A DNA stretch of 58,960 nucleotides from the NCBI RefSeq assembly GCF_944324745.1, contig NZ_CALUXO010000093.1:1-58960 (forward strand), given 5' to 3'. The notes beneath the pieces are model-generated. The model was not told the DNA's origin. It did no database searches and saw only the letters and a program-made list of their open reading frames with translations. A program made the translations under genes and the position numbers. Source of the DNA: an uncultured Thomasclavelia sp. (GTDB taxonomy: Bacteria > Bacillota_I > Bacilli_A > Erysipelotrichales > Coprobacillaceae). Positions 10,962-19,687 of this stretch are shown piece by piece. How positions within the stretch are numbered: the first letter of the stretch is position 1; each line of letters opens with the position of its first letter.

Positions 10962-12255
10962 TTGGCTAATCTTATTAGTGAAACAATTCATTGATATTAT
11001 CAAATATTTATTAATTGCTGATGCTTTATTCGATTTAAAGTGGAATAAATATCAAAAGATTAAAGAAATAATAATTTTATCAGTATTAATAATCATCACC
11101 TATCTCCTACTATTCAACTATATTATTGATATTTGGATAGATTTAAACTTAGTTATCTGTCTAATTTTTCTAGTCGTAGTACTTAGAAATAAACCATCTA
11201 TAACATTCAAATATATAGTGGTAAGTACGCTAATAGTTACAGTAATCGAACAAATTGTAGATTTATTTTTAGGCTATAATATTATAAATGTTAATAATAA
11301 TGAATTTGTGATTTCAAACTTATTAAGATTTTTTATTATTTTAATAATTTATTTGTTAAAGCATTTAATTGATGTAGTTAGTAAAAATTCTTTTCAAATA
11401 AGCTTACCTAGTTATATATACATGAATATTATATTTTCATTTAGTGCAACAATTTTTCCATTAATTATTGTTCAAACATATAGCAATCTTATAAGAAATT
11501 CTTTAAGCAATTTAATAATAGTTGTTGCATATCTTAATATACTAATTTCAATAATATCGATGATTTTCTTTATAAAAAATAAAAATGAAAAAGATAAGTA
11601 TTATTTAGAAAGCTTAATCAAAGATCAGACTATAAAATTGCAGGAAGATTATTATCAAAAACTAATTGCTAACTACACTAATATTCGTAGTTTTAAACAT
11701 GATGTTAAAGCCCATCATCATATTTTAAATAATTTATTAGAAAATCATAGTTATGAGGAGGCTAAACTATACTTAAAGAAGATGTCTGATAAAATATCAA
11801 GCAGTGATTTGTATAACACAAATAACATTTACATTTCTACTATTTTAAATTCGTTTGATCAGATGTTTAAAGAAAATAATATTAAATTTACTTTCACCTA
11901 TAATGTAAATAATTCTCTCAATATGGATAATATGGATATTTGTTCCCTATTCCACAATTTAATCATCAATACAATCGAAGCCAATATAAAAATCACTTCT
12001 AATCGTTTTATTTCTTTAACTATTACCAGTATCAAAAATAATCTTTTAATTAAACTAGTCAACCCAATTATAAATGAAGATGAGCTAATTTATTTAATGG
12101 AAATGAAAAGTTCAAAATCTGATTCAGAAAATCATGGCGTTGGTTTAAAGATTATCAATGAAATTATTAATAAATATAATGGTAAAAATGACTATCAAAT
12201 AGAAAATAATTCGTTAATTAATACAATTATTTTATTAAATGTCGTAAACTATTGA
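10954..12255 (+). CDS. GHKL sensor histidine kinase (AgrC-like)
   Basis: Membrane histidine kinase of 433 aa. About six transmembrane segments fill residues 1-210. A cytoplasmic linker leads to the H-box SFKHDVKAHHHILNNLL with the phospho-His near residue 249. The C-terminal GHKL ATPase has an N-box in SLFHNLIINTIEANIKI and a G-box in SENHGVGLKIINEI. This architecture is that of AgrC/ComD-type peptide receptors. It is coupled to the LytTR gene by an 8-base overlap. No agrB or agrD lies nearby; instead an 18-codon gene follows. Confidence 0.92.
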   Translation: MINWLILLVKQFIDIIKYLLIADALFDLKWNKYQKIKEIIILSVLIIITYLLLFNYIIDIWIDLNLVICLIFLVVVLRNKPSITFKYIVVSTLIVTVIEQIVDLFLGYNIINVNNNEFVISNLLRFFIILIIYLLKHLIDVVSKNSFQISLPSYIYMNIIFSFSATIFPLIIVQTYSNLIRNSLSNLIIVVAYLNILISIISMIFFIKNKNEKDKYYLESLIKDQTIKLQEDYYQKLIANYTNIRSFKHDVKAHHHILNNLLENHSYEEAKLYLKKMSDKISSSDLYNTNNIYISTILNSFDQMFKENNIKFTFTYNVNNSLNMDNMDICSLFHNLIINTIEANIKITSNRFISLTITSIKNNLLIKLVNPIINEDELIYLMEMKSSKSDSENHGVGLKIINEIINKYNGKNDYQIENNSLINTIILLNVVNY

Positions 12256-12259
12256 TTTA

Positions 12260-12288
12260 AATACAATTTTAAAGAGTATAAATACAAT
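12260..12288 (+). promoter_or_regulatory. Paired AATACAAT direct repeats, likely LytTR operator
   Basis: AATACAAT starts at 12260 and again at 12281, exactly 21 bases or two helical turns apart; the flanks (TTTTAA and AATTAA) are similar. Tandem half-sites on one helix face are the known binding mode of AgrA/ComE-type LytTR proteins. The second repeat ends about 22 bases before a TAATAT/TATTAT -10-like stretch (12310-12318), placing it over the -35 region. Confidence 0.5.
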
Positions 12289-12345
12289 AATTAATTAAAT
12301 CTAAAATTTAATATTATATTTTTCTCGAACAGGAGGAAATATAAT

Positions 12346-12402
12346 ATGACTACTTATGGTTTATACGAATGGTTATTAAAATGGTTAGGTGGATGGAGCT
12401 AG
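12346..12402 (+). CDS. 18-residue Trp-rich peptide after LytTR/GHKL system
   Basis: A short reading frame, MTTYGLYEWLLKWLGGWS, with AGGAGG at 12331-12336 nine bases before the ATG. Three tryptophans, five leucines or isoleucine-like residues and a single Lys/Glu pair give an amphipathic, membrane-active looking peptide without a leader or cysteine. It has its own putative LytTR operator upstream (12260) and a terminator downstream (12445). It could be the signal sensed by the kinase, a leaderless bacteriocin, or a phenol-soluble-modulin-like peptide. These are inferences; I know of no exact relative. Confidence 0.65.
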   Translation: MTTYGLYEWLLKWLGGWS

Positions 12403-12444
12403 AAGGAGAAAAAATATAAAAATATCTTCATTGTATATTTATTT

Positions 12445-12477
12445 AAAAAAAGGTATGATGCAATGTCATATCTTTTT
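12445..12477. terminator. Bidirectional terminator
   Basis: AAAAAAGGTATGA and TCATATCTTTTTT pair (one G-U) around TGCAATG. T-runs on both strands let it end both the peptide transcript and the convergent oxidoreductase transcript. Confidence 0.75.
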
Positions 12478-12482
12478 TGTCT

Positions 12483-12510
12483 TCAAGCACTAGTTGTTGC
12501 TAGTGCTTGA
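12483..12510. repeat. 11-bp inverted repeat over the oxidoreductase stop codon
   Basis: TCAAGCACTAG and CTAGTGCTTGA form a perfect stem around TTGTTG. It overlaps the last codons and stop of the minus-strand gene. No T-run adjoins; it probably helps the neighbouring terminator or protects the 3' end. Confidence 0.55.
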
Positions 12511-13482
12511 ATCAAAATTAAGATTAGCGCTTTTTTGAGCTTTAGTTAAGACATCCATTACAATGCGTGAGTGTTGTAACATTTTATTTGCAAGATTATA
12601 ATCAAGATGATCGATGGCTTGGGCAAATGTTTTAAATTCATCGAATAAATGATGATGATTTTCGGTTGGTATTTGCTTTGAGTGTCCTTTGTTTTTTAGA
12701 ATTTGAATATTATTAAGTACACTTACAGGACCATCAATTTTGATACATCCAAGATTGCCTTGAATTGTTGAAGTGATTGGAGCACTGGAATCTTTAGCTC
12801 CAATACAGACAGCTTTAAAATCTGAATAATCGAGAAATAGAATTCCAGAAGTATCAATATTATTTTCAATATTAGCGTGATAAGTTACTTGATTGGGTTG
12901 ACCAAATAATCCAGTAACAAAATGAATATTATAGACATTTAAATCCATCAGTGCCCCACCCGCTTTATTAAAGTCAAAAACCGGATGAATTATTCCTTGC
13001 TTAAAATCGTCATAACGAGATGAATATTGGGAAAAATTACAAGAGACAATACTTATTTTTCCGATAGTTGATAATTGTTCCTTGATTTGTTGATAGACTG
13101 GCAGGTATTGATTTGTAATAGCTTCAAATAATAGACAATTGTTGTTTGTAGCTAGGTCGATTAATTGGTCTAGTTGTTTTAAATTTGTTGTAAATGGTTT
13201 TTCACAGATTACGTGTTTATGACATTCCAGGGCTTTTTTAGCGTATTGAAAATGAAGATGATTTGGTAATGCTATATAAACAGTATCGATATCATGATCA
13301 TTTAATAATTTTTCATAGTCATAGTATGCTTTTTGAATATGATATTTATTAACTAAATTATTTATTTTTTCACTCGATTGTTTTCTCCCTAATATTGCAG
13401 TTAATTCGATTTCTGGTAATATAGGTGTAATAGTTAAAAAATCCTGGACGATCATACCACTTCCAATTATTCCTAATTTCAT
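12490..13482 (-). CDS. Gfo/Idh/MocA family NAD(P)-dependent oxidoreductase
   Basis: A 330-aa soluble dehydrogenase. The N-terminal Rossmann fold begins MKLGIIGSGMIVQDFL with the dinucleotide-binding GxGxxx motif. AILGRK marks the end of strand beta-2, and the EKP motif (CEKPFTTNL, about residues 95-98) carries the catalytic Lys. The C-terminal alpha/beta domain includes DLNVYNIHFVTGLFGQP. Family members oxidise sugars, inositols or related polyols; substrate unknown. It is transcribed convergently with the peptide locus and stands alone. Confidence 0.9.
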   Translation of the reverse strand: MKLGIIGSGMIVQDFLTITPILPEIELTAILGRKQSSEKINNLVNKYHIQKAYYDYEKLLNDHDIDTVYIALPNHLHFQYAKKALECHKHVICEKPFTTNLKQLDQLIDLATNNNCLLFEAITNQYLPVYQQIKEQLSTIGKISIVSCNFSQYSSRYDDFKQGIIHPVFDFNKAGGALMDLNVYNIHFVTGLFGQPNQVTYHANIENNIDTSGILFLDYSDFKAVCIGAKDSSAPITSTIQGNLGCIKIDGPVSVLNNIQILKNKGHSKQIPTENHHHLFDEFKTFAQAIDHLDYNLANKMLQHSRIVMDVLTKAQKSANLNFDSSTSNN

Positions 13483-13584
13483 ATGTTTCCTCCCAATAAT
13501 TGATATATAGACTATTATAGCATTGTTTTGGTATACTAATTACTATTAATTTATGATAAAATACAAAGGTCAAAGGACGGTGAG

Positions 13585-14922
13585 ATGATGAATGATGATA
13601 TTATAGTTGCTATTGCAACAAGTAGATTAGAGGCAGCTATTTCAATTATAAGAGTTAGTGGCAAAGATAGTATCGCTTTTGTCCAGAAATTTTTTACCGG
13701 GAAAATCATGGAAAAACCTAGTCATACGATTAATTATGGTTTTATTATTGATGAAGGAAAGAAAATTGATGAGGTTTTAGTAAGTATTTATCGTGGAAGT
13801 AAGACTTTTACCGGTGAAGAAATGGTTGAAATAAATTGTCATGGTGGTGTTTATATTACTTCTAAAGTATTAGAAGTATGTATAAAAAATGGTGCAAGAA
13901 TGGCAGAACGTGGTGAATTTAGTAAGCGGGCCTTTTTAAATGGCAGAATTGATTTATCACAGGCTGAAGCTATTAGTGATATTATTACTGCAAAAAATAG
14001 TTATGCTACGGATTTAGCGTTAAAAGGAATTACAGGAAATATTAGTAATTTTATTGAAGATTTAAAAGAAGACTTAATTCAAATTATTACTCAAATTGAA
14101 GTAAATATAGATTATCCTGAATATGATGATGTTGAAGAATTAACGGCGACATCGTTATTGCCAAGAAGTAGCGAATTATTAGAAAAGATGGATCAAATTC
14201 TGGAGAATTCTAAAAATATTAAATTAGTAAAAGAAGGAATTAAAACAGTTATAGTTGGTCGTCCTAATGTTGGTAAAAGTAGTTTGTTGAATGCTTTATT
14301 AGATGAAGATAAAGCGATTGTTACGGATATTGCTGGTACTACTAGAGATGTAGTTGAAGGAAGCATTAGTATTGATGGTATTGTTTTAAATATGATTGAT
14401 ACGGCTGGAATTAGAAAAACCGATGATTTAATTGAAAGTATCGGAGTTGAAAAATCTAAAGAATTAGTTCATCAGGCAGATTTAGTATTATTAGTAATTG
14501 ATGGTAGTCAACCTTTAACAGATGAAGATAATCAATTATTAGAACTAACAAAAGATGCTACAAGAATTATTGTAATTAATAAAGCTGATCAGGGAATTAA
14601 AGTTACTTTAGATGGTATTGAAATTAGTGCTAAGGATCATCAAATTAGTAACTTAACAGCAGAAATTAAAAAGATGTTTGATTTGGGAAAGATTATTGAT
14701 AATAATGATTTCATTTTAACTAATGCTCGTCAGACAATGTTGTTACAACAGGCAAGTAAATCATTAAAACAAGCGGTTGAAGCAATGAAATTAATGGTTC
14801 CAACCGATTTAATCGTTACTGATTTATATGATTGCTGGAACAATTTGAAAGAGATTTTAGGGGAAAAAGCTAAAGAAGATTTATTAGACGAGTTATTTAA
14901 ACGTTTTTGTATAGGTAAATAA
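13585..14922 (+). CDS. mnmE: tRNA modification GTPase MnmE
   Basis: With MnmG, this GTPase makes the cmnm5 modification of U34 in several tRNAs. It has 445 aa. The N-terminal folate-binding domain starts at DDIIVAIATSRLEAAISIIRVSG. The helical domain carries an inserted Ras-like G domain with G1 GRPNVGKSS near residue 223, G3 DTAGIR near 271 and G4 NKAD near 331. The catalytic C-terminal motif FCIGK (442-445) is intact. AAGGA lies seven bases before ATG 13585. mnmG and rsmG do not follow, unlike in many genomes. Confidence 0.97.
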   Translation: MMNDDIIVAIATSRLEAAISIIRVSGKDSIAFVQKFFTGKIMEKPSHTINYGFIIDEGKKIDEVLVSIYRGSKTFTGEEMVEINCHGGVYITSKVLEVCIKNGARMAERGEFSKRAFLNGRIDLSQAEAISDIITAKNSYATDLALKGITGNISNFIEDLKEDLIQIITQIEVNIDYPEYDDVEELTATSLLPRSSELLEKMDQILENSKNIKLVKEGIKTVIVGRPNVGKSSLLNALLDEDKAIVTDIAGTTRDVVEGSISIDGIVLNMIDTAGIRKTDDLIESIGVEKSKELVHQADLVLLVIDGSQPLTDEDNQLLELTKDATRIIVINKADQGIKVTLDGIEISAKDHQISNLTAEIKKMFDLGKIIDNNDFILTNARQTMLLQQASKSLKQAVEAMKLMVPTDLIVTDLYDCWNNLKEILGEKAKEDLLDELFKRFCIGK

Positions 14923-14923
14923 A

Positions 14924-15151
14924 ATGGATCGAAATAAGATATTAGAGTTGCGATTTTTAGGAATTGCCAGAAATATTGGAATTATTGCTGGGATTGCATT
15001 TATTTTGTTTTTGATTATTAATGCTATTAATACTGGTAATGATATCTTGTTTTGGATAAGTTATATCTTATTAATGATTACAATAATTGGTGCTTTACAA
15101 GCAGTGTGCTTATTTTATATTGGAAAGTATTATGGTAAAAAAAGTAAGTAG
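14924..15151 (+). CDS. Small two-helix membrane protein
   Basis: A 75-aa protein with a short basic N-terminus, two hydrophobic helices (about 17-34 and 42-66) and a basic KKSK tail. It follows mnmE by one base and precedes the MscS gene by eight bases, so it is translated from the same transcript. I do not recognise a family. It could be an accessory subunit of the channel, but nothing beyond adjacency supports that. Confidence 0.75.
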   Translation: MDRNKILELRFLGIARNIGIIAGIAFILFLIINAINTGNDILFWISYILLMITIIGALQAVCLFYIGKYYGKKSK

Positions 15152-15159
15152 GTGAATAG

Positions 15160-16050
15160 ATGAATAGTTTTGATCAAGTATATCAGCGAATAGATTCTTT
15201 ATTTCAACACGGCTTAATTAGTTTTATAATTACGTTGGTTACTGTTCTTATCTTTGTGTTTATTGTTAATAAAATAGCAAACAAGGTGATTAAAAAGAAA
15301 TTTCCAGATCCGTTAAAGCGAGTTTTTCCAACTAAGATAAAAAAGGTTGTTTTAGTTGCTTTGATTTTAATCGTAGTTTTAAGTGAATTGAGTGCCATGC
15401 AGTCAATTTTAACTACCCTATTGGCTAGTGGAGGAATTATTGCTGTTGTAATTGGGCTTGCTTCTCAAGAAGCTGCAAGTAATTTAATTAATGGTTTTAT
15501 GATCATGAGCTATAAGCCCTACTCTATCGGAGATCTTGTTAATGTTAAGGAATATAATGTTACGGGAAGAGTTGTAGATATTTCAATGCGTCATAGTATT
15601 ATTGAGACTTTTGAAAAAACCCAGGTTATTATTCCTAATACTATTATGAATAAGGCAATTATTGAAAATGTATCAAATGTTAAAAATAATCAAAAAGCTA
15701 ATTATTTATATGTAGAAGTTTCTTATGAATGTGATATTCAAAGAGCAATTGAAATAATTCAAGAAGAAGGATATAAACACCCTCTTTGTTTAGATGGTAG
15801 AACGAAAGCTCAGAAAAAAAGAAAAGAACCAACGGTGGCCGTTCATTGTGTAGAATTTAATGCCAGTGGGATTCAATTAAGAGCAACAGTTTTATCTAAA
15901 GATAGTAGTACCGGATTTCAGCTTTTATCAGATCTGCGCTTAAATATTAAAAAAAGATTTGATGAAGAAGGAATTGAAATTCCATATCCACATCAAGTAG
16001 TGATTAGTGAAACACAAAAAAATTCAGATAATATTGAAATAACGGAATAA
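15160..16050 (+). CDS. mscS: MscS family small-conductance mechanosensitive channel
   Basis: A 296-aa membrane protein. It has two or three N-terminal helices, the pore-lining TM3 region GGIIAVVIGLASQEAASNLINGFMIM with its Gly/Ala pattern (about 91-116), the beta domain (YSIGDLVNVKEYNVTGRVVDIS), and a mixed C-terminal domain ending in ALL-type beta strands and EIPYPHQVV. The length matches YkuT/YggB-type MscS. It releases solutes on hypo-osmotic shock. GTAGGTGAATAG precedes ATG 15160. Confidence 0.94.
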   Translation: MNSFDQVYQRIDSLFQHGLISFIITLVTVLIFVFIVNKIANKVIKKKFPDPLKRVFPTKIKKVVLVALILIVVLSELSAMQSILTTLLASGGIIAVVIGLASQEAASNLINGFMIMSYKPYSIGDLVNVKEYNVTGRVVDISMRHSIIETFEKTQVIIPNTIMNKAIIENVSNVKNNQKANYLYVEVSYECDIQRAIEIIQEEGYKHPLCLDGRTKAQKKRKEPTVAVHCVEFNASGIQLRATVLSKDSSTGFQLLSDLRLNIKKRFDEEGIEIPYPHQVVISETQKNSDNIEITE

Positions 16051-16057
16051 TAAAAAG

Positions 16058-16099
16058 ACCAGAAACTAGTCTTCTTCATCTTCGTCGCTAGTTTCTGGT
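16058..16099. terminator. 12-bp stem between convergent genes
   Basis: ACCAGAAACTAG (16058-16069) and CTAGTTTCTGGT (16088-16099) pair perfectly around an 18-base loop that lies within the 3' end of the CNNM gene. TCTTT follows on the plus strand and CTTTTTA on the minus strand, so it may stop both transcripts. Confidence 0.6.
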
Positions 16100-17430
16100 T
16101 CTTTATCTTTTATAGTTAATTTAATTTTTGTGACCCGGTTACCTTTAATACCGGTAATTTTAAATGTCAGATTATCAATTGTAATAATTCGTTCTTGATC
16201 ATCATCAGGAATTTCACCTAAAGCTTCAAGAACAAAACCACTGACAGTATCATGATTTATTTCATCTATATCTAAATTTAAATCTAACTCATCATTTAGG
16301 TCATCAATTATATAATTACCATCAACAATGTAGTTATGATCATCAATTTTAGTGATTTTTGGTTCGTTGTCTAAATCATATTCATCTTCAATTTCACCAA
16401 CAATTTCTTCAATTAAATCTTCGATAGTAACAATTCCAGAGAAACCACCATATTCATCAACTAAGATAGCAATATGTTGATGATCTTCTTGTAATTCTTT
16501 TAATAAATCATCAGTATTTTTTGATTCTAAAACAAAATATGGTTTTCTTAAAATTTTACGAATATCTACACCATCAAAACCAAATTTACGTGCTTGAATG
16601 ACAAAATCCTTCATGTTTAAGATACCAATAATATTATCAATTGAATCTTCATAAACTGGAATACGTGTATAACGCATTGTCATCATCTGGTTAATATTTT
16701 TGCTTAATGGATCATTTATATCAATACAATATACTTCAGTTCTTGGGGTCATGATATTTAAAGCTAAGCTTTCATCAAATTCAAAGATATTAGTAATCAT
16801 ATCACTTTCGTTTTCATCGAAAACACCGCTTTCTTGACCACTTTTAACCATTGAACGGAAATCTTCACGAGATAAACTTTCTTCAACATTTTCATCTTTC
16901 ATTCCAAATAATCTTAAAACAAATTTAGTAGAGAAAGATAAAATCTTAATAAATGGTGAAGCAATCTTACTCATAATTAAGATTGGTTTAGCACAAAACA
17001 TTGAATACCATTCCGCTTTTTGTAATGCGATTCGTTTAGGAACTAATTCACCAAAGATCAATGTGATAAAAGATATTAAAATTGTGATGATTGCAACAGC
17101 AATTGTATCAGCATAAGGAATTGACCAGTTTCTTAATACATTGGCAAGATTTACTGAAATACCAGTTGCCGCACTAGCTGAGTTAAAGAATCCCGCTAAT
17201 GTAATAGCAACTTGAATAGTTGATAAAAAGTTAGTTGGTTGCTCAATTAAACTTTCAACCAATTTTGCTCTTTTGTTACCGGCTTCACTTAAACTATGCA
17301 TTTTTGATTTATTGACAGATACTATCGCCATCTCTGCGGCAGCAAAATAAGCATTAATTAATGTTAATACAACAATTAAAACAATTTGTAATGAAATCGA
17401 CTCGGGGCCTGAATCCATATAATAATACAC
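16066..17430 (-). CDS. CNNM/HlyC-CorC family membrane protein
   Basis: A 454-aa protein of the hemolysin-III-unrelated CorC family. The N-terminal DUF21/CNNM domain (about 10-200) has four hydrophobic segments, including IISFITLIFGELVPKRIALQKAE. A CBS pair follows (MTPRTEVYCIDIN and HIAILVDEYGGFSGIVTIEDL, about 215-345), then the C-terminal CorC_HlyC FAD-like domain (about 360-440). Bacterial members such as YhdP and MpfA export Mg2+. The tail EPETSDEDEED is highly acidic. It may act opposite to the MgtE importer at 30085. Confidence 0.9.
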   Translation of the reverse strand: MYYYMDSGPESISLQIVLIVVLTLINAYFAAAEMAIVSVNKSKMHSLSEAGNKRAKLVESLIEQPTNFLSTIQVAITLAGFFNSASAATGISVNLANVLRNWSIPYADTIAVAIITILISFITLIFGELVPKRIALQKAEWYSMFCAKPILIMSKIASPFIKILSFSTKFVLRLFGMKDENVEESLSREDFRSMVKSGQESGVFDENESDMITNIFEFDESLALNIMTPRTEVYCIDINDPLSKNINQMMTMRYTRIPVYEDSIDNIIGILNMKDFVIQARKFGFDGVDIRKILRKPYFVLESKNTDDLLKELQEDHQHIAILVDEYGGFSGIVTIEDLIEEIVGEIEDEYDLDNEPKITKIDDHNYIVDGNYIIDDLNDELDLNLDIDEINHDTVSGFVLEALGEIPDDDQERIITIDNLTFKITGIKGNRVTKIKLTIKDKEPETSDEDEED

Positions 17431-17552
17431 TCCTTCTTTAAAATAATATAATTGTATGGATAATATTTTATCAAAGATATATATAAATGTAAATATTTCT
17501 AAATGATAAAAAGTGTTAAGAATATGTATATTTTTGGCTAAAAAAATAAAAA

Positions 17553-17570
17553 AAGGACTTTTTAGTCCTT
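17553..17570 (-). terminator. Terminator of the minus-strand UMF1 operon
   Basis: On the minus strand AAGGACT and AGTCCTT pair around AAAA, followed by TTTTTATTTTTTT. The arm begins at the stop codon. Confidence 0.75.
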
Positions 17571-18785
17571 AATTTCTTGACATTTAGTTTTAAAAATTAA
17601 ACCACCAATTAAAAACATAAGGGCAATTACGACAACTCCATAACGTGAATTATCAGTAATCTGAGTAATAATTCCCATTAACAAAGTTCCCATAAAAGAA
17701 GCTCCTTTTCCAAAAATATCAAAAACCCCAAAATATTCACTGGCCTGTTCATCTGGGACAATTTTAGCAAAATAAGATCTCGATAAAGCTTGGATTGCTC
17801 CTTGGAAAACAGCTACAAAAACGGCTAATAACCAGAATTTCCAAGCTGTATCTAACCATAATGCAAATACAGCAATTAAAAAATAACCAATGATACAAGT
17901 AATGATTAAATTCTTTACTGAATATTTTTTTGATAATTTTCCAAATAATAATGAAAATGGAAAGGCAACAACTTGAGTTAATAGTAAAGCTAATAATAAG
18001 CTATTATCATTGATACCAACATCTTTTCCATAAGAGGTTGCCATTTCAATAATTGTATAAACCCCATCGATATAAAAGAAAAAGGCAATTAAGAAAAATA
18101 AAACTTTTTTATTCTTTCTAATATCATTAAATACCCTTTTTAAATTACCAAAGATTGGTTCCTTTTTAGTAGTATAATTAACTTGATGATAATTTTTCAA
18201 CAATGGAATAGTTACTAAAAGCCACCAAAGAGCATTCATCAAATAAGCAATTGACATGGCCTGAATAGTTGTTAGACCAATTGTATCAGCTCCTAAAATT
18301 AATAATAAGCTGATGGTAAAAGGAATACAGCTGCCAATATATCCCCAGGCATAACCATGAGAAGAAACCATATCAACTCGATCATTAGTCGTTACATCGA
18401 CTAGCATCGAATCATAGAAAACTAAACTCGTTGATAGACCAGTTTTAGCAATGATAAATATTGCTAGAAAAGCAATCCACCCTACTGGTATTGCCATTGC
18501 GGCTAAACTTAAAACGCCCATCATCATAAAAAAAGTAAAAATTGGTTTTCTTAAATTTTTACGATCTCCGATACTTCCTAAAGCGGGACCGGCAAAGGCA
18601 ACGATTAAAGTTGCAATTGAAATAGCATAGCTATAATAAGCGGTTGAGTCACTTAATGATATTCCAGCACTAGTAGCTAAATTTTTAAAATAAATTGGAA
18701 TAATAGTAGATACTAGTAAGACAAAGGCGGAATTTCCAACATCATATAAGACCCAATATTTTTCTAGTTTTGTTAGTTTATTCAT
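17562..18785 (-). CDS. MFS transporter, UMF1/Atg22-like family
   Basis: A 407-aa membrane protein with about 12 helices. It begins MNKLTKLEKYWVLYDVGNSAFVLLVSTIIP, which matches the YDWANSAF-type signature at the N-terminus of UMF1 transporters (YDVGNSAF here). Other motifs are GPALGSIGDRKNLRKP, the MFS loop 2-3 signature, and GKLSKKYSVKNLI. Related yeast Atg22 exports amino acids from vacuoles; the bacterial substrate is unknown. The start overlaps the upstream phospholipase-like gene by eight bases. Confidence 0.88.
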   Translation of the reverse strand: MNKLTKLEKYWVLYDVGNSAFVLLVSTIIPIYFKNLATSAGISLSDSTAYYSYAISIATLIVAFAGPALGSIGDRKNLRKPIFTFFMMMGVLSLAAMAIPVGWIAFLAIFIIAKTGLSTSLVFYDSMLVDVTTNDRVDMVSSHGYAWGYIGSCIPFTISLLLILGADTIGLTTIQAMSIAYLMNALWWLLVTIPLLKNYHQVNYTTKKEPIFGNLKRVFNDIRKNKKVLFFLIAFFFYIDGVYTIIEMATSYGKDVGINDNSLLLALLLTQVVAFPFSLLFGKLSKKYSVKNLIITCIIGYFLIAVFALWLDTAWKFWLLAVFVAVFQGAIQALSRSYFAKIVPDEQASEYFGVFDIFGKGASFMGTLLMGIITQITDNSRYGVVVIALMFLIGGLIFKTKCQEIKD

Positions 18786-19554
18786 AATTGTAATTGAATC
18801 GGTCAGATATTTTAGTTTTATTAATTAAACTATCATAATAACCGATTATCTCCTTTGCTGCAATATTTGTTGCTTGATCAAATAGATTAAGCAGAAAATT
18901 AATATCATCTATAATTCTATCATCGACTTTATCTTGCATCACCATATCACTATAAGTGTTAGCTTTAACTAGTTGCATACCTTTTATTAATATTTGTCTT
19001 TTTATTTTGTTTTTACAGGCAAATAAACCAGTAAAACGTCGAAATGATTTTAAAGCGGTTAAAATCGTATCCGGAACTAAATTAAAAAATGGTGCAATAG
19101 TTTTAGCACTTTGATGATTGATTAGCATATTTCTAGCTACTCGATAATTTAATTGATCATGATAACGATTAATTAAATTAAAATCTAAATCACGTTCGAT
19201 AGCATAGTGGCTAACCTCTTTATGTTCAACAACTTTTTCAATATAGCTATGGCATTCACTATCAAGAATATAATGATTGATAAAACCAAAAATATAAGCT
19301 AATTTAGCTTCATCGCTATCAATTATTTCGAGTGCTTTTTCAAAAAAATCTCGAGCAATATTTTGATGCATTTGATTACCTAGTTCATTGACAAAATTAC
19401 TTTTTAAAGGATGATAAAAAAATAAGATATCTGGTCCTTGTAAGCCAATATTGTAATAACCACGGTTATTTTCGATAATAGAAACAATCTTGTCGTTATT
19501 GATCTTTTTTAAGACAAGATTTCCAAATTGGTAGTGAGCATAATTTGCGGGCAT
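18778..19554 (-). CDS. Zinc-dependent phospholipase C family protein, copy 1
   Basis: A 258-aa protein with the family N-terminus MPANYAHYQFGNLVLKKI and histidine-rich helices: QGPDILFFYHP, MHQNIARDFFEKAL, FINHYILDSECHSYIE and VSHYAIERDLDF. These His/Asp/Glu residues match the metal ligands of the phospholipase C/nuclease fold (PF00882-like). There is no signal peptide, so it is probably cytosolic, unlike the secreted alpha-toxin type; the substrate is uncertain. It overlaps the downstream transporter and lies 133 bases from a paralogue. Confidence 0.82.
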   Translation of the reverse strand: MPANYAHYQFGNLVLKKINNDKIVSIIENNRGYYNIGLQGPDILFFYHPLKSNFVNELGNQMHQNIARDFFEKALEIIDSDEAKLAYIFGFINHYILDSECHSYIEKVVEHKEVSHYAIERDLDFNLINRYHDQLNYRVARNMLINHQSAKTIAPFFNLVPDTILTALKSFRRFTGLFACKNKIKRQILIKGMQLVKANTYSDMVMQDKVDDRIIDDINFLLNLFDQATNIAAKEIIGYYDSLINKTKISDRFNYNYE

Positions 19555-19687
19555 AAAGAAACCTCCTACTTGAATAATTATAAAGATGATATCTTAAGAT
19601 ATCTAGATTTAATCGTTAAACTTTTGTAATATTTTATTGTTTTAATACCTATTATATCAGTTTATAAAAAATAGACATCATCAATGT

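Noticed and set aside
10954-12402. A true agrBD quorum system
   Set aside because: No AgrB-like peptidase and no Cys-containing AgrD precursor occur. Only the kinase and regulator resemble Agr.
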